Source: Cololabis saira
Lineage: Eukaryota > Chordata > Actinopteri > Beloniformes > Belonidae
Length of the DNA: 64,000 nucleotides
Direction of reading: 5' to 3'
Assembly (NCBI RefSeq): GCF_033807715.1
Contig: NC_084587.1
Coordinates: 23,150,017 to 23,214,016 of the forward strand
Shown piece after piece: positions 51,851 to 63,649 of the stretch (the stretch's first letter is position 1; the number at the start of each line of letters is the position of its first letter). The notes below the pieces were generated by a model. That model ran no database searches. It saw only the letters and a program-made list of their open reading frames with translations, and was not told the origin of the DNA. Both the position numbers and the translations under genes were made by a program.

Positions 51851-54800
51851 TATGAAGCAGAGATTAAGAATACTGATGACACTTGGAAGGGTCTTCTCCA
51901 AGTACAACATCCATGTATGTTTCAAATCAAGCATCGTCAACTTTAGGGGAACCTAAACAATTCTACAAATACATGGAATAACATTGGAGAACCACCTCCT
52001 CATGTCAAAACTCAGCAGCACCTGCATCTAAAGGATTGACTGGACAGACTGTTTTTCAGTATTGTAGAGATAGAATACAGATGTTTCAGAGACAATTGCA
52101 AGGAACCATTTCCGTCAGACAGGAACAAATCAACATTGAATAGAGGTAGTGGTCTCAGGTTTCACCGATCCAATGCAGATTTGACGACTAAATAAAATGT
52201 ATTGCTTGTTCATGTGACTTAAATATCTCAGCGGTCGACCAAAAAGACCAATATTTGATTTAAATGACACAAAAAAAGAATGAAAATGAAGACTGGAAAC
52301 GTCTGAGTCTTCCTATCAGTCAGAACCGAAGAAGGTTTTTGTTGGTCTTCAAGAACCAAGAAAAGAAATCTATTCAATGAACTGAGAATGTACGACGACA
52401 TCGCCTTTCTTTGCAAAAATGCTCTGTATAGTGAAGCTATAGGTAAAATATGTTCCTTTAAGCTATCTGCTTAACAAATGGTGTGAGTCAGAATGAAGTC
52501 AGGAGTCTGTCTCACCAGAAAGACCCCTTATACTTTCTATTGATAAACCTTTTGAGGGTTGTTTTGTCTGTGTGGTAAAACATGGGTTATAACCAATGAC
52601 ATGATTTAGTTTGTCTCTAAAAGTTGCTACAACCTTCTCCAGGGCTTAAAATATACCATCACTGGACCACCATTTTCCATCAGAGTATTTACAAGGGACA
52701 TGGCGAGCTTTCAGTTATCTGGGTAATGGCATTGATGGAAGCCAGTCTGAGCACAGCGCCATCAAATGTTAGTTTTGATCTACAATCCAACAATATGGAC
52801 AGTCGGTCTATGTTGTATTTTTAGAGTGCACTATTTTCAGTCATGCAAACATGTGCATATATAATCCAGCCTTGATTTGAATCCCTTCTCCACCCATGTT
52901 TTGTGCATCCTCAGACACATTTTGACCTGCAGGAGCATGTTGCTACATGAATTATCTTTTTGATTGCTTGTGTAGGAGGAGCACTTACAGTAATGAGCAA
53001 CCTGGGAACAGGATTTACTGTTCCATATGCCCTCCAATGACATTACTTCAAGTGATGATGATGACACTCATAAATTGGTCATGATGGCTTACAACAGATA
53101 AAACCTGCACATGACTTGTTTGATGCACTGCTGGCCGACCAAGGTTTGCTTAATTAACCATTTGATCATGTTCAATTAGACCACCACGGTGACTTCTGTG
53201 ATAAGAATAAAGAATATTATGCACAGAATATTGCGACAAATGCATTCAACTATGATTTAGACTTCTCATGTGCTCCATGCTTAATGCACTTCATATATTG
53301 TGGAGGAAGTGTGTCCCTCTCCCTCCCACCAACACTTTCCCATGTTGTTTTAAACCTGTCACAATTAATTTGTCATCCAGGCATCATTTCTCATCTACTC
53401 TGTCATCGGAGCACATGTACCATTTACCATGCATTAATCTTACTCAGCTACCCTTCCTTTTCCTTTGGGACACACGTGCTCTTCTTGCCAAAACGCAATG
53501 TGACCGTGGCACGCAGAAACATAGTGCAGAACTTTGCATCTCACACTTACGGCATCAGTGTTTGAAAATTCAGAGTGCTTCGGCAGAGCCCACGTTCTGT
53601 GAAGCAGTGTCCTAGATAGGCCTTTGTAAAATTGTTTCTGAGCTCCTAACCTTTTGATAAGCCCTCGAGACTGTGTAAATTAAAGGTATTAAATCATGAT
53701 TTGGTGTTATGTGAGGGAGCTCATGGAGACATCCCCTTCACAGTCTAATGGTCAGAGTGGAGGTGTATGGTGGTCAGTGCAGACAGATCATCCCACAGCA
53801 GTGACGAATGGCTTTCATCAAGGGGCCCATGGGCTCACTAGGGAAACATACATGGAGACCTCTGCCAAAGCAGCCGATATTTATCTCCCAGCAGCCCCAC
53901 ACGACACAGGACAAAAAAAAAGGAGCAAGGATGGGGAGTGTAGAAAAGAAGGACAAGAAGGAGCGCTCACCTCTGCTAAAAGCTTTTATTGAACAACCCA
54001 ACATGCACTGTGCAAATCTGGCAAATGGACTGTGTGATTTGAGCTGAGAAACAGGTATTCCTGCAACGTGCCTCCGAGCAGCTCCTCACAATTCTAATTC
54101 AGCTATGGATGGAGACATCCTCAGATTGAAATGAGGCCAATTAGCAGAGACTCAGCTGATTTTCAAGTACTGATTATGGGAGATGCATGTGCCACGCTGG
54201 TTTGAGGATTTATTTCGTCACCGCAGAACTGCCTCTGCTTGGACTGCCATTAATATCCCGTGAGGCACTGGGGCAAGCTCCTGGCCCGCAGCCACATTTC
54301 CAGTTATCTGTTTAAACAATTTGGCAGGCTATTTCAGGAAGAGCGAATTAGGAACTCATGCCTCTCATGGTTGTTATGGCAACAGCTCACTTTTTTTTTT
54401 TTTAAACATAACATGGGGAAGTGACCCAATATCCAATTCCCAATCCAGTGGAAATTTGTGAAGGACTACGGTGTGAATGAATCAAGGTTTATGAGGTCAA
54501 AGACACGGGACAATGTACATGTAGTCCCAAATATATCAATATGATACCTTCAATTAATGCAAAACATAAAAAATAATAAATGTGTATTTTACACGTAAAG
54601 AGATAGCAGTGAAATGAAAATATAGTTTTGTAGCCTGTCAAATAAACTATAATTACTGTCATTAAAACAGAAGCTTGCTTGAGTGACTTTAATTTAAATT
54701 TGTTCAGTCCTGAAATAATTGTCTATCTGTAAAGCTGCTCCTAAATATAGGATCCTTTTATCTTTGATAACTGTGTAATTGTTGCAGGATTGGAAATGCA

Positions 54801-55070
54801 GGCAATTCGATATGCATTTGAATATTGTGACGTTAATGAATGGCACCTAGGTTAATAAGTCTTTTCAAACTTCACATCCCTCAGTGGTCTTAAACTTCAA
54901 AGAGGTAGAGACAATCTCTTATAATTCATTTCATTCATGTTCAATCATATACATTAAAAGTACTTTTTTGTTTTCACAAAATAATTGATTAGTGATTTCT
55001 GATATATTCATTTTTAATTTTAAAATAATTGAATGAAACCACACTAAAAACTGTACACAGCCTGTTTATA
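51851..55070. other. Single-copy non-coding stretch
   Basis: No exon or repeat family is recognised apart from a T11 run near 54391. 53130-53230 and 54100-54370 are complex, with homeodomain-type words (CTTAATTAACC, GGCCAATTAGC), and might be conserved non-coding elements. The open frames at 53268-53615 and 53696-53992 lack motifs. Confidence 0.45.
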
Positions 55071-55625
55071 CACTCACCGGCCACTGCTCGTTAATCTAAA
55101 TTTCTAATCAGCCAATCGCATGGCAGTAACTCAATGCATTTAGGCATGTCGACATGGTCAACACGATCTGCTGGAGTTCAAACCGAGCATCAAAATGGGT
55201 AAAAAAGGTGATTTAAGTGGCTTTGAACGTGGCATGGTTGTTGGTGCCAGACAGGCTGGTCTGAGTATTTCAGAAACTGCTGATCTACTGGGATTTTCAC
55301 GCACAACCATCTCTAGAGTTTACAGAGAATGGTCTGAAAAAGAGAAAATATCCAGCAAATGGCAGGTCTGTGGCACAAATACCTTGTTGATGCCAGAGGT
55401 CAGAGGAGAATGGCCAGATTGGTTCGGGCTGATAGAAAGGCAACAGTAACTCAAATAACCACTCTTTACAACTGAGGTATGCAGAAGAGCATCTCTGAAC
55501 GCACAACATGTTGAATCTTGAGGCGGATGGGCTACGGCAGCAGAAGAACACACCAGGGGCCACTCCTGTCAGCTAAGAACAGGAAACTGATGCTACAATT
55601 CATACAGGCTCACCAAAAATGGACA
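55071..55625 (+). mobile_element. Truncated Tc1-like transposon
   Basis: The left part 'tacactcaccggccact' is the terminal repeat of a well-known fish Tc1-like family. It is followed by its 5' untranslated region ('agccaatcgcatggcag', 'caatgcatttaggcatg') and the start of the transposase. The similarity stops near 55625, so the catalytic half and the right terminal repeat are missing. Confidence 0.85.
55195..55625 (+). pseudogene. Tc1-like transposase pseudogene, N-terminal part
   Basis: The frame starting MGKKGDLSGFERGMVVGAR holds the paired-like helix-turn-helix DNA-binding region, including AGLSISETADLLGFSRTTIS (residues 22-41) and YREWSEKEK. A frameshift after about residue 57 puts the continuation in another frame and leads to a stop at 55449. 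A later part of the same protein reappears in the frame at 55518 (GYGSRR...LLSAKNRKL). The DDE catalytic domain is absent. The element could not move itself. Similar full-length transposases are about 340 residues. Confidence 0.85.
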
Positions 55626-56326
55626 ACAGGCAGTTTTCATGGAAATTCTGAGTATGTAGAGCCTGAAATTATGGACACTTGGTATCTTCCGTTTCAGGCG
55701 GTGAGGTATCTCGACCCAGGGAGAGAGGCTTCATTAAAGCTTGTTTCAGATACTGAACATAACCTGGAGGAGAGCAGGTTTTGTTCCACAAATCCAGAGT
55801 TGCTCACAGTCTTCTCCCCTCAATAGAGCTGAAACCGATTCAATTTCTGCAGACATCTAAGCTATAAACACATTTTGGTTGGCTGCAGCTTTAGAATGGA
55901 TCTGAATAGACTGTTTGGCATAACCCGACAATTTTTGGGAGGTTGTTTACTTTTTTCTCCACATTTTACACACAAACAGGGCTATACAAATATCACCCCC
56001 TGTGGCCATGCCCCGACTTCACAAAAATTGTTTTTTGTATATATTTCTTATGCCTTTTAAGCTATATTTATGATTTCTAGTAATGTCTTGATCCGATCAC
56101 TTGATCGGAAATCGAGACATTTCCCATGACTTCTGACTGACAGGAATTCGGTGGAAATGATAGGACTTTTTTTTTTAACCAAATTACATTATTTGTTTAA
56201 TAATTATATACATTATTTATTTATTGTCTAACAATAAGTTTGACGATGAACAATTACAGTTTGTCAGGCTGGGGAGTAGGGGTAACCTTCAACCTAGCGT
56301 AGCAGTTGAAGCTTGTGAGCTAATGT
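55626..56326. other. Non-coding stretch with a short repeat fragment
   Basis: 'gtcttgatccgatcacttg' followed by 'atcggaaatcgagacattt' (56083-56130) resembles a dispersed fish repeat fragment. The rest is AT-rich and unrecognised. Confidence 0.35.
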
Positions 56327-56590
56327 CAGTGTTGACAACAAAGCAACTCTGTCACTATATTGAACTAGTTTTCAGACCCCTCTAGCAACTTTTTTTTTCT
56401 TTCAAAAAAAGTGACAAGCAACAAATCTAGTGACTTACTTGAAGGCTCATTTTCACTCTTCTCAGCAAGCAGCCCGTGCTGCCATGGGCCCCCGCCACGT
56501 ACCAGGCGCTCTCAGACTTCCGGCCGCAGCCGCTTTCAGCTTAAGTCGCAGTGGGAGATGTTCACCTCTCCGCATCCAGACTGCAAAAAG
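56327..56590. repeat. Fragment of a dispersed fish repeat
   Basis: The run 'cagacccctctagcaactt' with 'aaaaaagtgacaagcaaca' and 'aatctagtgact' is a diverged copy of a repeat built on 'agcgact' words that I remember from several fish genomes. Its class is not known to me. Confidence 0.4.
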
Positions 56591-56927
56591 TAAAACCTAA
56601 AAAAATCCCATCCAAGTATCCAAAACTGGCTGGTCTTACAAAGGCCCAGCATCATTGAATAATAAATCATTATTCATTTATAATTCTAATTAATGTAATT
56701 ACTAGAATACATATTCAATGTTGCTGCATTATTGCATCAAGACTCTCATATCAATTGATACTCAAAATCAAACAACCCAGACTTGGGAGCAAGAACAATG
56801 TGATAGGCATATTCCTAATGATTTCTTTCTCTTTAGCATTCCCAAATGTAATTGGATGTAGATTATTGACGGCACATTCCTTTTCTTTTTTTTTTACCTT
56901 GTCTGCACAGATATTAATGGTTAATAC

Positions 56928-56928
<1 letters not shown>

Positions 56929-56974
<46 letters not shown>

Positions 56975-57026
56975 GTGGCTATGTGTGTGTATGTGCGTGT
57001 GTGTATATATATATATGTCTGTGTGG

Positions 57027-57062
<36 letters not shown>
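56929..57062. repeat. (TG)n microsatellite with imperfect centre
   Basis: Two TG runs (56931-56966 and about 57029-57060) separated by degenerate TG/TA sequence. Cys/Val frames across it are artefacts. Confidence 0.95.
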
Positions 57063-57063
<1 letters not shown>

Positions 57064-57102
57064 CGTAATAATCCTATCAAAGCTCCACCTGAAGTGTATC
57101 TA

Positions 57103-57325
57103 TAGTGGGGGAGGAGGGGCGAACCCCGCCACCCTCGAGACCCCACGACTACGGGAAGAGAAAGCCAGGGATCCCAGCCCGGACATGCAGCCAGGAGGGC
57201 CTCACCCCCCAGGCCAACGACCCCCACCCGGCGAGAGGCCAGCCTGCCCGGAGAGACAGGGCCGCCCCGGCCGCTGACGCAGGCAGGCGCACCCGCCCCC
57301 ACACAAGCGGCCCTCCAGGACCAAA
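57103..57325. repeat. GC-rich island, probably part of a dispersed repeat
   Basis: A sharp change to C- and G-rich sequence ('ccccacccggcgagaggcc', 'gacagggccgccccggccg') between AT-rich flanks. I recall similar Pro/Gly/Arg-coding-looking text as a common fish interspersed repeat. The open frames on both strands are compositional. Confidence 0.4.
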
Positions 57326-57734
57326 AGACCTAAGATAATTGTAGGGAAAGTGAGAGACAACCATGTGGCTACTGCATTCAAGTTACCTGTCTGAATTATG
57401 CATTTAATTCATTCTGCACCTGCATTGAAAAAAGACCTTAGACATGAGTGCTCCATTGATTAGGTATATTTATAGTTGCTGTGTAAGCATTTAACTCAGC
57501 ATGCTCAGAATTGACAGAACCAACTCTAAACTCCAAATTTAAACCTGGAAATTCTCTTCTTGTGTAATCTCAGTTTCTCTTGTCAGGGTTTTCCCTGAAG
57601 GTTTGTTGAACTTCCTTTCTGAAATGCCTCTTCTGCATTTAGGTCCAATTTATCGTCAAACCAGAGTCTGTATTTTTATTTAATACAAAAAAAAAAAAAA
57701 AAACATTTGTGATGTTTCAGCAGGCTGGACTCAT

Positions 57735-58300
57735 AGAAGACAGACTAGCAGATGAAGGTAAAAATAAGAGTTTATTTAAAATTGGGGGGATAACAGCGTA
57801 GTTGGATTAAGCCTGATATCCAGATTAGTTGAGCAGAGGCGAAAACCAGAACAGTCCAATTCCATAATCTCAAATCCAAGCCACAATAACACTCTGATGT
57901 CCAAAACCCAGGAAAAGCATAGAGGTTTGATGAAGCAGGATATCCAGGAGGAGTAAGCAGAGGCAAGGTCCAGAACACAAACTGGTCAAACAAGAGAGAC
58001 TTGAAAACACGTCCTTTATCCAAAGCTAATCCATAAAAACAATCCCAGGTCTGAAAGTCAACAGAGCACAGAAACCTGATAAGACCGAACCGCCAAGAGG
58101 GACGAGCTGAGGCGACAGTCTGGAGCAGGAACATGTCATACACAAGCAGCTAAAGAAAACAGGCTTGAATAAGCTGCAGCTGCAAACAGGAGTAAACCAT
58201 TAAGGATCTGGCACTGAAGAGGTGTGGAACTGCTGCTTATAGGGCGAGGCACAGGTGAAGAGGATCACTAACTAGGGTGGAGCTGCAGGGGTGTGTTCAA
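57735..58300. repeat. Probable dispersed non-coding repeat with internal duplication
   Basis: Words such as 'gagcagaggcgaaaaccag' and 'aagcagaggcaaggtccag' occur twice about 130 bp apart, each following 'gatatccag'. Phrases of the type 'caggtccagaacacaaactg' are typical of a fish repeat as I remember it. A minus-strand frame of 123 codons (57772-58143) crosses it but has no domain. A short A run lies at 57687-57703, upstream of it. Confidence 0.4.
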
Positions 58301-59499
58301 AGTTGACTCACAAAAAAAAGACAGTCACAAACCATATTAGTTTTGGTCTTTTCAAAACTTTGGTCTTTTCAAAACTAATTCTGGTCCCACTGGGTTGAAC
58401 AGCTCCATGTTTACGCAAGATTTCCTATTATCTTCGTCAAGCGTTACAACTGAGGCTGATGGAGGTAGCAGGTATTTGCTCAATAATCATTAAGCCACAA
58501 AAACGTCAACTCTGACTTACAATTGACACATAGAGGAAGATAATTACCAAACAATTTCCCAAATGTTTGCATTTCATTCATGAACAACATCTTTTATGAA
58601 AATCTTATTCCAATGTCAAAACCTGCTGTAGATAAGGGTCACCCTCTGGAGGCAATATACATTCCATGGTAAATAGTTTACAAAAGCTGAGATGTCTGGG
58701 TCAGTTTCCAAACTGATGTAGTCCCCAAGTCGACTCAAGATGTTTTAATGCACATATAAACTGAAATATCTAAGTTTCTGAAATAGTAATGTCATGCTGT
58801 GGTGTATTTATTGTTATTCTTTGCCAGTGAGGTTATTCATCCGATAATTGAATCAACCGGTTGCAAAATACATTTGCAGCTCACTTAACTGATCATTTGT
58901 TAGACGTCTTCCAAACTTCAAATACTTGTTTTAAAATGAGAAACCGATATTGGTTGTGATCAATTTTATATCGCTTATTAAGATCCTCATCTGTCAGGAA
59001 TTTCCATGTCCAGGGTGTACTGTGGTCTTCTATGCTCCAGCCAGAAAACCCTGACGAAGGAAGAAGCAGGCATTGTTTAGATGATGGATGGAAGGAAGGA
59101 AAAGGTCTTTATTAAGTGTCACATTACTTGTAGTGTCATAACGTCTACTTTTTTGAGAGGCACAGCTTACATCTGCATGTTCTCGTTTTTTTTCTCCATT
59201 TTTCTCAGCAACCTGTGAATACTTACACCTTTACTTACACCGTTCACAACCTGCAAACAAGCAGACAAGATCTTCTGGCATCACTCTTATCTTTGGTATG
59301 TAATGTGAATCTGTATGAAATATTTACCACATCAAGTTGCCTAATTGTTCACTTTTCTAACCCTTATTTAGTTGTATTTACTGCTGCATTCGAGTAATCC
59401 AATCCACTGCAGCCTTTATTTCTTGCATCTAATTTGTTTAATTCATTTTAAATTATGTCTGTCAGTCTTTAATTTCTGCTTTTAAACTCTTTTACTTTT
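58301..59499. other. Single-copy AT-rich stretch, nothing recognised
   Basis: No exon or repeat family recognised. A short direct repeat 'ttggtcttttcaaaact' occurs twice near 58345-58378. Confidence 0.5.
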
Positions 59500-59585
59500 G
59501 AATGCATTTGAAAACATATTTTTATGTAAAGCGCTTTTAATTCTCTTACCCATGAAATGTGCTATACAAATAAACTTGCCTTGCA
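59500..59585 (+). repeat. 3' tail of an L2/SINE-type retroposon
   Basis: 'tgtaaagcgcttttaattc' followed by 'gaaatgtgctatacaaata' and 'aacttgccttgca' is the characteristic 3' tail of a fish non-LTR retroposon group. Only the tail is recognisable. Confidence 0.65.
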
Positions 59586-60224
59586 TTTTTCTCAACGAAA
59601 GTAAGTTTGCATGACTTGAAATATGCATATTATTTTAACACTGATATATACAAGTTACTTCAGTAAAGGTGAAACAGTAACAAAAGGAAAAAATGTAAAT
59701 CTGTAAGAAATCTCACAAATATATTATTTGGGTACTATAGAAATGAACACATAAATTCAGCAATATATTCCTCAGTTATTGTGTTTTTCCCTCGATGTAA
59801 TATGTTAATGAGTGTTAGGTGAGTTTATTTTTTAATCAAATCAAAATGCAGTCATGCTGTACTGCCAGAAATCTCAGCCCAGACAGTAGGAAGGAGTTGA
59901 ATTAATTATTATTGCAAGTTCCAGCAGCCCACACAGCCTGGGAAATACAGTTGCACTAACTCAAATGCAAGTAAGGGTAAAAAAAATAAAAATAAAACAA
60001 GCTGGGACAAATAAATTCACAGACATTTTATTAAATAAAGCCAATGTGGTGTGTATCTTATTTTGAGGCAAAAGTAAAAACTGGAAGGTGACGACAATTT
60101 AAGTTGGCCGACCAAAAATTTTCTTTTTTTTTTCAAATGTGGTACCAATAAACAAAGGTAAAAAATAGAGTACACAAAACTTCCAGAATTGAAACATATG
60201 CTGGGCAATAAATCGATTACATGG
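59586..60224. other. AT-rich non-coding stretch, nothing recognised
   Basis: No domain-bearing frame or repeat recognised on either strand. Confidence 0.5.
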
Positions 60225-60480
60225 GTATGCGAGCACACAGTGCTGTCTCGTGTGGACTGCAAGCACTCACCCTGGCTGGTGGGGGAGCACCTGTGGTCCA
60301 GGAATAGACCCAAATGCACGGACAGGCACAAAGGCAGATCCAGCAGACAGATTTACTGACACTGCAGGGATCAAAACAGCTGGAAGAGTTTTCACAAAGG
60401 AGTGACTTCTCAAAACAGGAAAAATAAAAATTTCTCAAGAAAGAACTGTACAGCAGGAATAAAATCCAAGATGTGTAATC
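60225..60480. repeat. Probable dispersed non-coding repeat
   Basis: 'gggagcacctgtggtccag' and 'gaatagacccaaatgcacg' followed by 'ggcacaaaggcagatcc' resemble the kind of text seen at 57735-58300 and in other fish repeats. Boundaries and class are unclear. Confidence 0.35.
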
Positions 60481-60884
60481 AATAAGTAATGACAAAAGGA
60501 AAACTGGTTCCTGCTAGGAACAAAGCAAAGACCAGAAATGGCTTTAAAAAAAAGTCCAAGTCAAGATTCTATGAAAAGCATTACAGGCGATAACTTTACA
60601 GGAAATGCTAATTATATCTGAACAGGATATATCTGAAATATCCATTACATTTTTTTTCTTATTTAAAAAAATGTGTTTGTCATCTGCTCCTGAAAAACAA
60701 GAACTCGTGATCATCAGTCTGGTTCACCTCTTAAAAAACAAAGATAAACTCTTTTACTCTGGGAACATTGCATTGTTTTTAGATGAGATGAGTTAAGATA
60801 TTTAGAAACCATGTTCATTTTAAAAGCAAAGGTTTCCAACTGTGCATGAAGAAAAAAAGGGTGCAATTTGTTTTGTTTCCTTAA

Positions 60885-61224
60885 AGGAGCTTGAGGCTCC
60901 TTTTAAGAAAAGAGACTCTCTAGCGCCACCCTTCACCACGACGGCCGTTGGGGGTACTGCAGCAAACAGTGAAGCCGGCACGGGAGAACGGGGAGAACGC
61001 ACATGCAGCGTCATGTGACGTCACATCCGCAGCCCAGCGCGGGAAATTCGGGACCGAATTGCAGCACATTTTGCAGCACACAGCCTGTTCAAGGCAAAGG
61101 AGAGATACACTAGAGGGCTCATTCTTTTGGGTTTGGAACGTTTCATCTGACATTATTACTAGAAAACTTAAAATGTATACGGATTTTTTTCATAAATCTT
61201 GCCACAATCCGACCTCAAGCTCCT
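60885..61224. mobile_element. 340-bp miniature transposon, TSD TTAA
   Basis: TTAAAGGAGCTTGAGG at 60881-60896 is matched exactly by its complement at 61213-61228. Taking TTAA as the duplicated target leaves 12-bp perfect inverted repeats. TTAA duplication is the rule for piggyBac-like elements, but the ends do not start with CCC, so the family is uncertain. The interior is GC-rich and includes a perfect 14-bp palindrome, ATGTGACGTCACAT, at 61013-61026. No transposase. Confidence 0.75.
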
Positions 61225-61228
61225 TTAA

Positions 61229-63649
61229 TGTCTTAGAACTGTTTATCTGGTCACAATGGACAGTTCCCTGCTTTGGTTTGACTCCTTTTAAATCCATCCC
61301 AAACGGTGACAATAGCATGTCATCTCAATCCAATTCTAGTTCAAACATGTATAAATGAATTTCTGGACTCGTCATTGTTAAATAAATAAGTATGTTTTCA
61401 AAGTTCTGCTTTCATTGTTGTTTAATTTGAAGCTCTGTTGTTGTGCACATTCACGAGGCACCCTTGCCCCTTAAAACTTGCAGAAAGTCCCCATTATCTT
61501 GTAAAATGAAGTACCATTACTTTTACTATTTCCTTTATCATTCTAAAGAAATTACAAACTGTTAAGGCGTATGACAGGCAAAAAGATAAAATAAAAGTAT
61601 ATTAAGACAAAAACTTCTGGAAACATCCATACCACTTTGATGACACTACTGCCTACAGTGTTTAAAACCCAGTTCTCTTTGTACAAGACAAACTGAGTTA
61701 CATACAGTAGTACTTATCTGTTCCCAATAAAGTAGTGAAGATGTCTTGAAATCATTACAATCTGCTTGGACCTTTGGCAATGTTTCCCTTTTCCTAATTG
61801 AAATTGCTCATCTTCTCCTCTTTTTCACTACATTCTCAGGAAAAAAAGTGCTGCGTTAAAAGTGTTGTGATGAGTGAGAGGTTCACGCGTGCTTATGTTT
61901 TAGAAATGATTCCCTCAACCCGTCTAGTGAACAGAGACTAGTGAGGTCTGAGTACCAACTATGGTATCTTCCCAGCATACTTAAAATACTTTCGTACAAA
62001 TATAAGATTATTAGCTCTGTTGATTGGGTTACATCGGTTCGGTAATGATAAATTACATGGTGAGAAAGCTGACTTTGTGCCTGCTACATTAAGGGGATTC
62101 AATCTTTTAGCTCTGTATCCACTCACAATTCTTATTTTAAAACAGGTCAAAGCTGATAAATCTTTTTGAGTAATATCACCACCTGATCTAACAGCCAACA
62201 AACCATAAGAGCGTCAAGCAGCGCTGAGATGGGGAATCTTTTCCCGGTATCACACACATCTCTGATCATCCTCCTTATTTGATGTCTGACTCTTGTGAGC
62301 TCTCCCTTCCCCTCTGAAACAGACCTTGAACCAGTTCTACCGATGACAGGAGGCCATCTTTATAATTACATTACAGACAACAGAGACCTGCCATGCATCA
62401 AACTCACAGCATTCAGATTGTTAAAGCACATATGTCAGCTGTTGAGTTTGAGTCAGGTCCAAGGCTTGTCGGTAATAAAACAGAGGGATGAGGGGGTGAG
62501 TCAGCCACTGGCCTTTGTTAATTGCATGTCTCACATCATCGTGGCCAGAACAGTTAATTGGGAAAGATCAAGGGGATTTGCAGTGTTAATGAGCTTCCCG
62601 TGAACTCAAGTCATACTTTGGATACCAGAGGAGTCTTCTTCAACTTTTCATTTTTAGAGCAATGTGGCCTTAGCTGACTACTGCCTCATCTCCTGCGTTT
62701 GGTAGAGTTGGCTCAGAGGGGGATAGATGTTCTATTATAAGCACAACAACACCCATCCATCTCTATCTTCTTGTCACTTAACATTCAGGATGCATTGTGT
62801 TGCTTTCCACAGTATTATAAGGTGTTTTCTTCAAAATCATCTACTTCATACTCACTGTAAATGTGCGGTCCATCCTACTTCTGGTTTAATTAGGAAGCCT
62901 CTCTTCCTTATGGGTTTTGATCCTTTCCCTGTTTGCTTCTGCAAGGCCATACATGGAAATTACATTATAACTGATGAACGATATAATTTAAGAAACTGAT
63001 AAAGGGAGAAGATGCTTAATTGTGTTTACCCTGAAAATAATGATTATCATTTCCTGAATTATGGATTGTACAAAACCCCTGGTCACGGTTAGTTATTACT
63101 GAGCCACATTTTATGTGCCGCCTACTTTGAAAATCTAGCTGAAAGAAATCACAATCATATCAGAACTCACACTTTCAAATTGTCCAGGTTGACCAAAATG
63201 GAAGAAGGCGAAGTGGCAAATGCAGTAATCTTAAAAAGTATAACAAAACCAATAACATATCAAGAGGGTCTGCAGCAAAACAACTCACTGCTGACCTTAC
63301 CTTTTTTCATGGGTTGTTCAAGGGGGCAGGCCTACGCGGCCACGTGGACTGCCCCTGTCTTCTCACTCATCAGTCCTTTGTCTGAGAACGATGATCAGAT
63401 TGTCAAAGGGGTGGTTCTTAAAGTTATGGTAATAAAATAACCAAAGACCCCAAGGAAATACTCTTCTGTCCTTCGAGGGTGAGCAGTACTTAGTAACCCA
63501 CATACACAAAGGGTGCAGCAACAAACATTTATTGTGCAAAGACTGTTAACATAAAATCAAGGGTGGGGAAAATGTCTCTTAAAATGGGAGAAATGTCTCT
63601 TAAAATGGCCAATCCTTAAAAGGCAAGGGTTAAAAACAAACAGTCAAAG
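61229..63649. other. Single-copy non-coding stretch
   Basis: No exon recognised. 62290-62600 and 62870-63110 are complex and contain several TTAATTG/TAATTA words, and could be conserved regulatory sequence. A short direct repeat 'atgtctcttaaaatgg' occurs twice at 63570-63610. Confidence 0.45.

Noticed and set aside
53268..53615. Possible exon in the 115-codon frame
   Set aside because: No recognisable domain, and an overlapping frame of similar length exists in the next phase. There is no convincing splice pair.
57772..58143. Minus-strand frame of 123 codons as a gene
   Set aside because: It lies in text that resembles a dispersed repeat with an internal duplication. It has no domain and no splice context.
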